Shown piece by piece: positions 9,102-18,290 of a stretch of 64,000 bases of DNA; position 1 is the stretch's first letter; each line of letters begins with the position of its first letter. Below the pieces are notes generated by a model that made no database searches, was not told the origin of the DNA, and was given only the letters and a program-made list of their open reading frames with translations. A program made the translations under genes and the position numbers. The DNA is taken from the NCBI GenBank assembly GCA_023399215.1, contig JAEWQJ010000036.1, forward strand, positions 1 through 64,000, written 5' to 3'. The DNA comes from Methanobacteriota archaeon. GTDB taxonomy: Archaea > Halobacteriota > Methanosarcinia > Methanosarcinales > Methanosarcinaceae.

Positions 9102-9564
9102 TTGATGGCACCTCGTTTCCTTTCAATTTTACTTCTTTTCCTTTGATGTTCCCTTTCTTCTTGTCTTCAAGTATTGAAAGTGCTGCTACTACGCCATCAA
9201 GTATGGCTTCAGGTCTTGGGCAGCATCCGGGAACATATGCATCTACGGGTATGACCTGGTCTACTCCGCCTACTACATTATAGCAGTCGTGGAATATCCC
9301 GCCTGTAGATGCACAGGCGCCCACAGCTAGAACAACTTTTGGATCAGGAATCTGGTTATAAAGGTTTTTAAGCACATTTACATTTTTGTAATTCACTGAA
9401 CCTGTGACCACCATTATATCAGCTTGTTTGGGAGTACCAATGTTTAAAACACCAAATCTTTCAGCATCATATAGAGGAGTAAGACAGGCCACTACTTCAA
9501 TATCACAGCCGTTGCAACTGTTACAGTTAACATGTATGATCCATGGGGATTTTGCCAAACTCAT
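9094..9564 (-). CDS. echC: Ech hydrogenase small subunit (electron-transfer, NuoB-like)
   Basis: 156 residues. 'NSCNGCDIEVVAC' (Cys17, Cys20), 'GACASTGG' and 'PGCCPRPE' supply the ligands of the proximal [4Fe-4S] cluster, as in NuoB. It bridges EchF and the catalytic EchE. The C-terminal 25 residues are Lys-rich. It begins 13 bases after echB. Confidence 0.96.
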   Translation of the reverse strand: MSLAKSPWIIHVNCNSCNGCDIEVVACLTPLYDAERFGVLNIGTPKQADIMVVTGSVNYKNVNVLKNLYNQIPDPKVVLAVGACASTGGIFHDCYNVVGGVDQVIPVDAYVPGCCPRPEAILDGVVAALSILEDKKKGNIKGKEVKLKGNEVPSNA

Positions 9565-9577
9565 AAGTGTCCCTCTT

Positions 9578-10441
9578 TTAAACTAATTTGACTCCGCTAA
9601 CGTACAGGAATGCTATGTTCACAACCGAAATTACTAGCAGGACTGTCCAGCTCAGTTTGAGCATCCACTGCCAGTACACTCTTGCAGTAATGTTGTCTAT
9701 AACAATTACAAGCAAGTAAGCAATGATACCTATAAGCACACCTATTACTGGGGTTGATGCCCAGAATAAGAATATGAGTCCAGTTAAGAACACGTATTCA
9801 TAAAAGTGTGCGAGCTCAATGGTGGCAAACCCTGGCCCTCCATATTCGGTCGTCATACCTTTAACCAGCTCCTGGTGACCATGGTGAGAGGTTGAGTAGT
9901 CAAAGGGTGATTTTTTCAATTTAATATTCAGAACAACTATCATTGCTATGAATATGAGAGGCGTATACATTAGCAGAGGGGATTGTGCATCTAACAGCGC
10001 AGATAGTTTGAAAGTGCCGGTAAGCAAGTAGATTGCAAGGGCATATAATATTAAAACTGGTTCATAGGACAGTATAGCCATTATTTCCCTTGAACTTCCT
10101 ACTCTAGCGTATGGAGAACCAGTGCTCATTCCTCCTACAATTAGAGCTACCGAAGCTACTGTGTAGACGAATATTATCATCAAGAAGTCTTGTTTGAAAA
10201 CTAACATCAAAAGGCTCAAAATGATAAAGACGAGGTACACTATTACGTAAAAGTTTTGAGATGGATTTACAACTATGTTGTCTTTGCTGAAGAGCTTCTT
10301 AACATCATAGTATGGCTGCAAAAGAGGAGGACCTACTCTACCCTGCAATCTTGCAGTGATTTTCCTGTCTATTCCTGAGGCTATACAGCCGATGATAGGA
10401 GCACCAATTAAGACAAGAATAATTGTTAGAATGTCGTTCAT
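9578..10441 (-). CDS. echB: Ech hydrogenase membrane subunit B (NuoH-like)
   Basis: A 287-residue integral membrane protein with about eight helices, homologous to complex I NuoH, connecting the hydrogenase module to the ion-pumping module. The conserved cytoplasmic loops 'GRVGPPLLQPYYD' and 'SPFDYSTSHHGHQELVKGMTTEY' are present. Start ATG overlaps the echA stop by 4 bases (ATGA type), so the two are translationally coupled. Confidence 0.96.
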   Translation of the reverse strand: MNDILTIILVLIGAPIIGCIASGIDRKITARLQGRVGPPLLQPYYDVKKLFSKDNIVVNPSQNFYVIVYLVFIILSLLMLVFKQDFLMIIFVYTVASVALIVGGMSTGSPYARVGSSREIMAILSYEPVLILYALAIYLLTGTFKLSALLDAQSPLLMYTPLIFIAMIVVLNIKLKKSPFDYSTSHHGHQELVKGMTTEYGGPGFATIELAHFYEYVFLTGLIFLFWASTPVIGVLIGIIAYLLVIVIDNITARVYWQWMLKLSWTVLLVISVVNIAFLYVSGVKLV

Positions 10442-12357
10442 AATCCGACTCCTCCTGCTAATGCAATTACGATCAGAATTATGGAAATTGCATATCCAAA
10501 TGTTGTAAGTTTACTTTCTCCAAAGATATTCTGGAGATAGATGTTGGAAACGCTACTTTTTTCGTAGCCGCAAAGTCCATTTCTGAACATTAATCTGTCC
10601 TTTTCAAGGTTGTTTTCCCCACACATATAGTAGCTAGCTATACGAGGAGTAAACATGTTTTTGGTAGCAAGATATATCAGAATAGCCAGAGCAAGCACTA
10701 CAAATATTACTGCATAAGTAAAGGCCCCTATTTCAGAGGTAAATTGTCCAACTGGCCCTGTAACGTTAGGAGCATTTCCGAGTAGAATTGTGACCTGAGG
10801 TCCGATGAAGTAGTTGTATATTGAAAATATAAAGATACTTGTACCTATAATGGATAATGCAAGAATCGATAGTGGGAAATATGTTTCCAGTTTTTTATGG
10901 GGAACTGCATTTTTATCCATGCTGGATGATAAGATTGTTCCAAGCCATTTAGAGTAATAAACTGTGGTGAGTGCACTTCCAAGTACTAGGAATATTATCA
11001 CAACAGGGTTGTTTGAAGCAGCTTCCATTGATACCCATTTTGTGAGCAATACTCCGAAAGGAGGTAATAGCATGGATATCATTCCCAGAGCTGCAATGGA
11101 GGTGAGAAGAGGAGCCTTCTTTATTAATCCTGACATGTCCTCTATATCTCTGCTTCCTATGGTGTGCTCAATTTCACCTGTGCACAGGAATAAGAGACCT
11201 TTTGATATAGCATGGAACAGAATAAGCATCATCGAAGCAGCTACAGCCAGAGGTGTGCCAATCCCAGCGCTTGCGATAATTAATCCTAGATTTGCAATAG
11301 TTGAATAAGCAAGCACTCTTTTAGCGTTTCTTTGAGATAAGGCTAAAGCTGAGCAAATAACGAAAGTAAAGCTACCATAAATTGCAATAGCTGTTCCAAG
11401 GGAGGTATTAGCATAAGCTGGTACAAGCTTGACAACTAAAAACACACCGGCATTTACCATCGTGCTTGAGTGCAGTAAAGCAGAAACAGGGGTAGGAGCT
11501 ACCATTGCACCTAAGAGCCAGCTATGGAAGGGCATCTGAGCAGATTTCGCAAAGCCTCCAATACAGAGTAAAGCAACAGGAAGGGCTAAAGCGGCCAGTG
11601 CTACTGCATCAGTTCCAGCGTAAGTTGCAATCCCAGTAAGGGAACTTATATCATATTTAGTTGCAAGCAGAATTATGCCTATAGACATAGCAACTCCGCC
11701 GACCAGGTTTAAGGCCAGAGCCCTGAAACCGTTGTTTATTCCTTCTTCATCCATGTTATATGAGATCAACACGAATGAACACAGAGTTGTTAGTTCCCAG
11801 AAAAGATACAGCCATCCTAGTGTGTCAGACATTACCAGACCATTCATGGCTGCCAGGAAGAAGCTCATTGTAAAGTAAAATATCCTTTGTCTGTTAAGAT
11901 GTCTGTGCTCCTCATACTGATCCATGTACCCAGTTGCGAATAAAATAATCGCAGTACCGACTATATTCACAATTAATATCATGAGCTGAGACAGTTGATC
12001 AATATTAAAAGAAGCACTTTCAGCACCTGGAACGTTGGCATAAGTGTAAGCAAATAAGGCTGCTGAAATTATTCCAAGTCCAAGTGTAGGCCAGTTTTTA
12101 TATTTTGCTGACACAGCAAGAATATATAGTATTACCAGTATTTCGAGTACAAGGACAATGTTTTCAAACATTGCGAAATTTGGTCCCTCAACCGGAACTA
12201 CTCCAGTACCGCCTAATACTAAACTAACTGATAAAGCTACTCCAATTATGAAAAAAGCCCAAGCCAAGTACTTATATAGCGATTTGGGAAGGGCTACAAA
12301 TAATAACGAAAACAGTAGGGGTACTATAATTAATAGCATAACGGTGTTTTCTATCAT
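10438..12357 (-). CDS. echA: Ech hydrogenase membrane subunit A (NuoL-like antiporter subunit)
   Basis: 639 residues with about 16 membrane helices. The central part, including 'DTLGWLYLFWELTTLCSFVL' and 'GGFAKSAQMPFHSWL', is the Mrp/NuoL/M/N proton-channel signature with its conserved Glu and Lys residues; 'LLHSSTMVNAGVFLV' is the matching His/Lys helix. This subunit carries ion translocation. It is the first gene of the operon: GGAGGATAC lies 6-14 bases before ATG 12357, and a 0.9 kb gene-free control region precedes it. Confidence 0.97.
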   Translation of the reverse strand: MIENTVMLLIIVPLLFSLLFVALPKSLYKYLAWAFFIIGVALSVSLVLGGTGVVPVEGPNFAMFENIVLVLEILVILYILAVSAKYKNWPTLGLGIISAALFAYTYANVPGAESASFNIDQLSQLMILIVNIVGTAIILFATGYMDQYEEHRHLNRQRIFYFTMSFFLAAMNGLVMSDTLGWLYLFWELTTLCSFVLISYNMDEEGINNGFRALALNLVGGVAMSIGIILLATKYDISSLTGIATYAGTDAVALAALALPVALLCIGGFAKSAQMPFHSWLLGAMVAPTPVSALLHSSTMVNAGVFLVVKLVPAYANTSLGTAIAIYGSFTFVICSALALSQRNAKRVLAYSTIANLGLIIASAGIGTPLAVAASMMLILFHAISKGLLFLCTGEIEHTIGSRDIEDMSGLIKKAPLLTSIAALGMISMLLPPFGVLLTKWVSMEAASNNPVVIIFLVLGSALTTVYYSKWLGTILSSSMDKNAVPHKKLETYFPLSILALSIIGTSIFIFSIYNYFIGPQVTILLGNAPNVTGPVGQFTSEIGAFTYAVIFVVLALAILIYLATKNMFTPRIASYYMCGENNLEKDRLMFRNGLCGYEKSSVSNIYLQNIFGESKLTTFGYAISIILIVIALAGGVGL

Positions 12358-12612
12358 ACAGCGTATCCTCCGATCTATTAATCCTCCGATCTGTTATTCT
12401 CTACTTATAATGCTGGAACTTATGCAGCTGAAAAATAGAATCCAATATTTAGGACGTTTTTATGACCTATTTTCTATATACTCGAATGACTTAATATATT
12501 GATTTCCCAGCTCAACTGCGCAATTCCTGAGTATATAAGAATATGGACTAATATTCCACAAATATTATAGTATTCTTATATCAAAATTACAAGAAATAAT
12601 AATATGTGAATA

Positions 12613-12681
12613 ATGTCGATATAAATTCGACATGTTGCCAATTCTTATTATAACAAAGGCATATTTAAAGATAGTGATTTT
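12613..12681 (-). promoter_or_regulatory. ech upstream promoter-like element 1
   Basis: Repeat copy at 12652-12681. Read on the minus strand it gives CTTTAAATATG, a good archaeal TATA box, preceded by a purine-containing BRE-like stretch. The inverted repeat ATGTCGA/TCGACAT at 12613-12633 (7-base spacer) lies about 28-48 bases downstream of the TATA box, where a transcription start or operator is expected. Confidence 0.5.
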
Positions 12682-12806
12682 CTTTTTACTTTTATATTAC
12701 TAACGAGAATAATGGACAGAATAGCCCCCAAATATTGTTTTTCTTCTTGTTTACATCCTCGTTATAAATATTACTTAGTGTCAATAGATATTACCAAATA
12801 TTCCAG

Positions 12807-12864
12807 TACTACTTAAGTAGTATAAATTAGCATGAACAAAGCTATATTTAAACATACTGATTTT
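12807..12864 (-). promoter_or_regulatory. ech upstream promoter-like element 2
   Basis: Repeat copy at 12835-12864 with the same ATATTTAAA core and TGATTTT end. The perfect 16-bp palindrome TACTACTTAAGTAGTA (12807-12822) sits downstream of it in the ech direction. Confidence 0.5.
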
Positions 12865-12964
12865 AATTTACTTTTGTATTGCTCCTGAGACTCATTTCTT
12901 GAATAACATGTGAAAATCACAGTTTTAAATTAAAACCTCAAAATAAACGACAAATAATAATATC

Positions 12965-13016
12965 AAATTATTACAATAATTTATATAACAAGGTGATATT
13001 TAAAGAAAGTGATTTT
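12965..13016 (-). promoter_or_regulatory. ech upstream promoter-like element 3
   Basis: Repeat copy at 12987-13016, again with ATATTTAAA and TGATTTT. An AAATTATT/AATAATTT inverted repeat (12965-12982) with a 2-base spacer adjoins it. Confidence 0.45.
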
Positions 13017-13253
13017 AACTTTATATTTATATTAATCTTGATATTTCTAGTATATTAATTTTCTTATATTTTTTATAATAAGTACAGTATGTTTTTTTAA
13101 ATGAATTTCATTCTATACGGAAAGAGATAATTGAACTGTAATACAGGGACAATTATACTATGAATATATAGACGAACTTGACAGCTTATTTCAAAAATGT
13201 TTCTATTTAACTAATAAAGTAAAAAGATAGGAAGAAAGGAGCCTATATACTGA

Positions 13254-14225
13254 TTACAACAATATATTGAATAGATATCCTGTAAAGATTATCGAAACTG
13301 CCACGATTGAGACAAAAATTGCTATTAGCTCTTTTTTCAGCACTTTTTTAAGGATAACCATTTCAGGCAGGGAAACAGCTGTAACGGACATGAGGAACGC
13401 AAGAGAAGTTCCTATGGGAAGACCTTTCCCAATCAGGCTTTCTACGATAGGAATCATTGCCATAACATTTGAGTACAGAGGAACTCCAATCAGAACGGCA
13501 ATTGGCACTGCAAGCAGGTTGTCCTTGCCTGCATATTTCTCTAAAATTCCCTCCGGTGCATATCCGTGGAAAATGCCTCCTATGCTGACGCCTATAATTA
13601 CATAGATCCATACCCTTCCTACGATGTCTTTTACGTTTTCAAAGGCAGTATTTACTCGTTCCTTTACTGTTAACTCTTCGGGGTTTGCAGTCTGCTGTCC
13701 CACTTTTATCTTATAAACAAAATCCTCCACGTACCTCTCCAGCTTAAGGAGACCAATTAGAATACCTCCAAGAACTCCCAGTATAATCCCGGATACTATA
13801 TAGATTAATGTCGCTTTAAGGCCGAGCGTTGCCCAGAGAGCGGCAACTGCAGCTTCATTTACAAGAGGCGAGGTTATCAGGAAGGAAAAAGTAATTCCAA
13901 GAGGTATGCCTGCCTCTACAAACCCAATGAATATCGGAACGGATGAACACGAGCAAAAAGGAGTTATTGTTCCGAGAAGAGATGCAAGAAAATGGTATTT
14001 AATTCCTTTTTTGTTTCCAAGCACTTTACGGGTTCTTTCCGGGGTAATATAGGTCCTGAGATAAGATATAAAAAAAATCATCACTGCAAGCAGCAAGAAA
14101 ATTTTCATCACATCGTAAATAACGAAGTTAACACTCGCTGCAAGACGCGTGTCAGGTGCAATCCCGAAAACCTCGTATGTTAATTTGTCTGCAATCCATT
14201 GAAGAGGGTAAAATATATCGACCAT
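13254..14225 (-). CDS. DUF318-type permease (ArsP/YraQ family)
   Basis: A membrane protein with about eight helices. 'TPFCSCSSVPIFIGFVEAGI' is the hallmark CxCxxxP motif of the DUF318 permease family, whose known members include the organoarsenical exporter ArsP; the thiols are thought to bind soft substrates. 'SPLVNEAAVAALW' and 'GVPLYSNVMAMIPI' form the second repeat half. ATG 14225 (323 residues) is preferred over ATG 14252 because AAGGA lies 7 bases before it. It lies 0.7 kb from the DGC and thioredoxin genes on the same strand, the usual partners of this permease. Confidence 0.9.
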   Translation of the reverse strand: MVDIFYPLQWIADKLTYEVFGIAPDTRLAASVNFVIYDVMKIFLLLAVMIFFISYLRTYITPERTRKVLGNKKGIKYHFLASLLGTITPFCSCSSVPIFIGFVEAGIPLGITFSFLITSPLVNEAAVAALWATLGLKATLIYIVSGIILGVLGGILIGLLKLERYVEDFVYKIKVGQQTANPEELTVKERVNTAFENVKDIVGRVWIYVIIGVSIGGIFHGYAPEGILEKYAGKDNLLAVPIAVLIGVPLYSNVMAMIPIVESLIGKGLPIGTSLAFLMSVTAVSLPEMVILKKVLKKELIAIFVSIVAVSIIFTGYLFNILL

Positions 14226-14478
14226 TTTGAGTTCCTTCTTCCAGTTATTCATACTTTTTTTGTGATTCTCATATTATATTATATTATACCAATATATATT
14301 TATACGATTATTAATAAATGCAAATTTGCCACTCTAAGTAAATATAAATACCTGAATTAGAGTGAAATTAGATTGAGACATTGTCACACCGACGTTCAAT
14401 ACTGGCATGAAAACAATAATTGAAAGCTCAAACCTTATCAAAGCTGAATTTTAAATGCACTAGTTGAGGGTTTCAAGC

Positions 14479-14637
14479 ATGGTCAAATGCTCTATTTGTG
14501 GAGAGGATGAAAATTCGTTGCTTAGAGTAAAGCACAGGAAACTTGGCACAATAAATCTCTGTTTTGAATGCTGGGAAGTGGAAAGCAGCAACAAGAATCT
14601 TCTTCCTTCGTGTAGCAGATGTGACTGCTGCAAATGA
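14479..14637 (+). CDS. 52-residue zinc-finger-like microprotein
   Basis: A small ORF with eight cysteines: 'KCSICGED' near the N-terminus, 'CFECW' in the middle and 'CSRCDCCK' at the C-terminal end. The first two pairs form a treble-clef or zinc-ribbon type knuckle pair. GAGGG lies 8 bases before ATG 14479. It is encoded opposite to and between the permease and the DGC gene of the thiol/metalloid cassette. Function unknown; metal binding is inferred from the Cys pattern. Confidence 0.65.
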   Translation: MVKCSICGEDENSLLRVKHRKLGTINLCFECWEVESSNKNLLPSCSRCDCCK

Positions 14638-14922
14638 GTCTATTTTCAGATATATTGCAATTTACTTTCACTTTTCTTCACTCTACAATTCCCTCCAGAT
14701 CCCTGCTGATTCTATTCCTTGAATAAACAGATAAATCGGCCATTAAAATAGGTTAAAAAGGAAAAATTGGCACCAAAATGTTTTAATAATTGAAACAAGC
14801 CATAAAACGGTTAAAAACCCGTAAACAAGCTTAAATTTCTGTCAGCAATTTTGTGCAGAGTTATTTTTTGTAGAGTTAGAGGGAAGGACTTCAAATTTAT
14901 AGATAAAAGTTAAAATGGGAGG

Positions 14923-15306
14923 TCACTCGGACTGAAGGATTTCCATGACTTTTCCTAGAGTATCTGCTACTTCCTGGTCTTTGAGATCTTTTTCCTTGCT
15001 TTTCTTGATCCCAAGTTCGGAAATTATGATATGTTTATCAACTTTAAACCCTGCAAGTTCAAGGGTCTTGCTAGCGCAGTTTACAGGACAACCGTTAATT
15101 GCGATAATACGATCAGAAGCTTCGGCAGACTTCATAAGTCCCGGGGCTCTTGCACCGATTCCGGCAGTGCACATAAGATTTCCTATACCCTGCTTATCGA
15201 GTTCGATTGCGATTCTGTTTGAGAGCTGACCGACATTTGCTGCTCCTACACATGGGAAAATTGCCACATTTGCCGAGCCGCATGCACATTTTGTTTCTTC
15301 TGGCAT
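14923..15306 (-). CDS. DGC-domain putative zinc-binding protein
   Basis: About 127 residues with conserved cysteines in 'KCACGSANVAIFPCVGAANVGQ', 'LMCTAGIGARAPG' and 'AINGCPVNCASKTLE'. The D-G-C type motif (here 'NGCP') marks the DGC family (PF08859-like), often encoded with thioredoxin-like and permease genes. The biochemical role is not established; metal or thiol handling is likely. Start is uncertain: GTG 15315 or ATG 15306. Two imperfect copies of a GGATTTATCTNAAAGT sequence lie upstream (about 15322-15370). Confidence 0.85.
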   Translation of the reverse strand: MPEETKCACGSANVAIFPCVGAANVGQLSNRIAIELDKQGIGNLMCTAGIGARAPGLMKSAEASDRIIAINGCPVNCASKTLELAGFKVDKHIIISELGIKKSKEKDLKDQEVADTLGKVMEILQSE

Positions 15307-15423
15307 GTTTTTCACACTGACCTTGGATTTATCTTAAAGTGACTGTAATCCTGGATTTATCTCAAAGTAACTATTATTTTAGTTTTTAGTTCCGGGCTAA
15401 TGCTTCAGCCCATTTCAGCAGGT

Positions 15424-15657
15424 TTATTTTTTGATCCATTTTTTGATATTATCGACGCTTGGAACTTTACCTGCGACTTTAACATCTCCGTCAATTACAA
15501 GAGCAGGAGTGACCATGACTCCGTATCCCAGAATTTTATCGAAATCCTCTACCTTGACAATTTCAGCATCTACACCTGTTTCCTTTACAGCTTTCTCTAC
15601 CATTTCTTTTGTTTTATTGCATTTTGAACATCCTGTACCAAGTATTTCGATTTTCAC
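15424..15657 (-). CDS. Small redox-active disulfide protein, thioredoxin/glutaredoxin-like
   Basis: 77 residues with active site 'GTGCSKCNKT' (CxxC), a cis-Pro region 'VMVTPALVIDG' and 'GKVPSVDNIKKWI'. This matches the MTH895/TM0996 family of archaeal mini-thioredoxins. It probably reduces the DGC protein or the cargo of the DUF318 permease. GAGGTGA overlaps GTG 15666, so the GTG at 15657 is the better start. Its promoter carries two identical-architecture operators (15682-15736). Confidence 0.9.
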   Translation of the reverse strand: MKIEILGTGCSKCNKTKEMVEKAVKETGVDAEIVKVEDFDKILGYGVMVTPALVIDGDVKVAGKVPSVDNIKKWIKK

Positions 15658-15681
15658 CGTGTTCACCTCAATATTTCTTAT

Positions 15682-15736
15682 TTCAAATATGTTTGAAGCA
15701 ACCTATATAAAATTTCCTATTTCAAAATAATTTGAA
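15682..15736 (-). promoter_or_regulatory. Promoter of the thioredoxin gene flanked by twin TTCAAA-N4-TTTGAA operators
   Basis: TTCAAA-N4-TTTGAA occurs at 15682-15697 and again at 15721-15736, both perfect. Between them on the minus strand is TTTATATA (15704-15711), a TATA box about 40 bases before the start codon. The first site covers the predicted transcription start; the second abuts the BRE. The sites resemble ArsR/SmtB-family operators. Confidence 0.6.
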
Positions 15737-15975
15737 TTAAAATCCAGTCTGATTGATTCCTAAATTAGATAATCCTTGCATGCATTTTCGAATAAGAAAT
15801 TAGGAAAAACAGGAAAAACAAAGAGAAGAGAAAGTTTAGTACAGTACTATACCTGCATAAAATATTTATTATGAAAATATATTTATAGATAAGCGTTCTG
15901 CTTGAAACCCTTAAATCCTATTCTCATTTTGAGTGAATGTATTATTCTATACTGCCTACAGGGAGAGGAACATCC

Positions 15976-16911
15976 ATGCTTCAGATATTCAAATCGACAG
16001 ATTCCGGACTGACAACTCTTGACCAGGTTGAAGACGGCGCATGGATTAATCTTGTAAGTCCAAACGAGCAGGAAATTCTTTCAATTTCAAAAGACCTTAA
16101 TATCCCTGCTGAACATCTTAAAGCTGCACTTGATGAAGAGGAACGCTCCAGAATTGAGGTTGATGAAGGCTGTACTATTGTATTAATAGATATACCTGTA
16201 CCGAGTGCTAACCTGCAGGACGGAGGAATTTTTTATACAATTCCCCTTGGGATTATAATTAATGGCAAAAACATCGTAACGGTCTCTCTTCAGGAAAATT
16301 ACGTTATTAAAAGTTTTATCGATCAGAGAATAAAATCCTTTTATACGTTCAAAAAAACACGTTTTCTTTTACAGATCCTGTATAGAAACTCAAAGTTATA
16401 TCTTCAATATCTCAGGCATATCGATAAAGCAAGTGATAAGATCGAATCCAAATTGCATAAATCCCTGAAAAATAAGGAATTAATCCAGCTTCTTGAGCTG
16501 GAAAAAAGCCTTGTATATTTCTCTACATCTTTAAAAAGCAATGAAATCGTCCTTGAGAAAATCCTGAGGTCCACTCCTGTTAAGATGTATCCTGACGATA
16601 CGGATCTTCTCGAAGATGTTATTGTAGAAAATAAACAGGCTATTGAAATGGCAAATATTTATAGTAATATCCTGACCGGAACAATGGATGCATATGCTTC
16701 GGTTATTTCCAACAATTTAAACATTGTCATGAAATTCCTGACTTCAGTCACAATCGTTCTGTCAGTCCCAACAATGGTTGCAAGCTTTTTTGGAATGAAT
16801 GTTGACGTCCCTTTTGAGAATAACCCCCATGCGTTTGTGATCATTTTCATAATTACATTGTTTTTCTCGATGATTCTAGCTATAACAATGTTAAGGAAAC
16901 AACTGTTCTAA
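15976..16911 (+). CDS. CorA-family divalent metal (Mg2+) transporter
   Basis: 311 residues from ATG 15976, chosen because GGGAGAGG precedes it by 6-8 bases; ATG 15937 gives a 13-residue extension but no such site. The N-terminal cytoplasmic domain is followed by long helices and two C-terminal membrane segments with the diagnostic 'FFGMN' motif (G-M-N pore loop signature) between them. It forms a homopentameric channel in the family. Substrate could be Mg2+, Co2+ or Ni2+; Ni for hydrogenase is possible but unsupported. Confidence 0.93.
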   Translation: MLQIFKSTDSGLTTLDQVEDGAWINLVSPNEQEILSISKDLNIPAEHLKAALDEEERSRIEVDEGCTIVLIDIPVPSANLQDGGIFYTIPLGIIINGKNIVTVSLQENYVIKSFIDQRIKSFYTFKKTRFLLQILYRNSKLYLQYLRHIDKASDKIESKLHKSLKNKELIQLLELEKSLVYFSTSLKSNEIVLEKILRSTPVKMYPDDTDLLEDVIVENKQAIEMANIYSNILTGTMDAYASVISNNLNIVMKFLTSVTIVLSVPTMVASFFGMNVDVPFENNPHAFVIIFIITLFFSMILAITMLRKQLF

Positions 16912-17072
16912 GAAAAGAACTATTCTGAAAAAATTGTTCTAAGAACCGAAACATCCTGATAAAATTATTCTGAAAAACAACTATTCGAAGAAAAATGAGG
17001 GGCTGAAAAGGAAAAAATAAAAGAGTCAGGGAGAACCCCTAACTTTTCCATTAATTGAATAATCTGTTTTTC

Positions 17073-18290
17073 TCAGTGAATAGTGTCGTAGGCGCATTCT
17101 CCGTGCATAGAAATATCCAGTCCTATAAGCTGTTCTTCGTCCGTAACTTTGACCGGAGTTACTGTGTTTATTAACATCAACATAATGTAGGTAAACACAA
17201 ATGCATAGACTGAAGTAGCTGCAACAACCACAACTTCTTTAATAAAGAATGCTGTGCCGCCGTAAAGAAGTCCGTCAGCTCCTACCGGGTTTATAGCCTT
17301 CGAGGCAAAGACTCCAAGTAGAATTGTGCCGGTAACTCCTCCAATTCCATGGACACCCCATACATCAAGAGCATCGTCCCATTCCATCTTGTTTTTAATA
17401 TGTACGGCAAAATAGCAGACAACTGATCCGAGGATTCCCATTAGTGCAGCCATGGATAAAGAAACAAGACCTGCTGCCGGAGTAATTGTTGCAAGGCCTG
17501 CAACTGCTCCTGTCATAAGCCCTACGAACTTTGGTTTTCCTTCTTTATACCATTCCATTATCATCCAGGTGATTGCTGCAAAAGAGGCTGAAATGTCACT
17601 GTTCAGGAACGCAAGTGAAGTAATTCCATCTACATTGAGTTCGCTTCCAGCATTAAAGCCATACCATCCAAACCACAGAAGAGCAGTTCCGATAGCCATT
17701 AACGGAACATTGTTTGGTTTTGTTATTTTATTATACTTTCTTGAGCCTACGTAAAAGACCGAAGCAAGAGCTGCAAAGCCGGCTGTAGCATGTACAACGA
17801 TTCCACCTGCGAAATCAAGAACTCCCATCTGTGCAAGCAGACCGCCTCCCCATACCATATGGACGAAAGGATAGTAAACAAAAAGCTGCCAGAGAACAAG
17901 GAAAATAAGATAAGCCTTAAAAGTAACCCGATTTGCAAATGCTCCTGTAATCAGAGCCGGGGTTATAATTGCAAACATCATCTGGTAAGCTACGAATACA
18001 ATTTCCGGGAACCCCATGCCTTTGATTATTGTAGTCGGGGTAATTCCGTGTAAAAACATTTTATCCAGGTTTCCTATGATTGCGCCTTCTCCTCCACTGA
18101 AGCACAGAGAATACCCGATAAAAAACCATAAAACAGTCGTTACTCCCATCGAAACAAAGCTTTGCATCATAATTCCTAAAATATTCCGCTTACAGGAAAG
18201 TCCTCCGTAGAAGAATGCCAGACCAGGAGTCATTAGCATTACAAGACTTGTCGCAAGCAGCATAAAGCCTGTAGAACCAGTATTTAACAT
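17073..18290 (-). CDS. Ammonium transporter, Amt/Mep/Rh family (standalone)
   Basis: About 405 residues and 11 membrane helices. 'FAGGIVVHATAG' holds the first pore histidine and 'VWGVHGIGGVTG' the second; 'WFGWYGFNAGSELN' is the family signature. ATG 18290 is preferred: a 27-base extension to ATG 18317 adds a charged N-terminus unlike the family, and GGGATGAT precedes 18290. No glnK gene adjoins it, unlike the second amt gene 500 bases upstream. It is a divergent paralogue of that gene. Confidence 0.93.
   Translation of the reverse strand: MLNTGSTGFMLLATSLVMLMTPGLAFFYGGLSCKRNILGIMMQSFVSMGVTTVLWFFIGYSLCFSGGEGAIIGNLDKMFLHGITPTTIIKGMGFPEIVFVAYQMMFAIITPALITGAFANRVTFKAYLIFLVLWQLFVYYPFVHMVWGGGLLAQMGVLDFAGGIVVHATAGFAALASVFYVGSRKYNKITKPNNVPLMAIGTALLWFGWYGFNAGSELNVDGITSLAFLNSDISASFAAITWMIMEWYKEGKPKFVGLMTGAVAGLATITPAAGLVSLSMAALMGILGSVVCYFAVHIKNKMEWDDALDVWGVHGIGGVTGTILLGVFASKAINPVGADGLLYGGTAFFIKEVVVVAATSVYAFVFTYIMLMLINTVTPVKVTDEEQLIGLDISMHGECAYDTIH

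Larger units (their letters stand above)
12358..13253. other. Control region upstream of the ech operon
   Basis: About 900 bases of AT-rich DNA with no ORF. It holds three copies of a promoter-like element, each with a different palindrome on the ech-proximal side. The permease gene on the far side is convergent in direction with ech (both leftward), so this region can serve as promoter only for ech. Confidence 0.7.
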
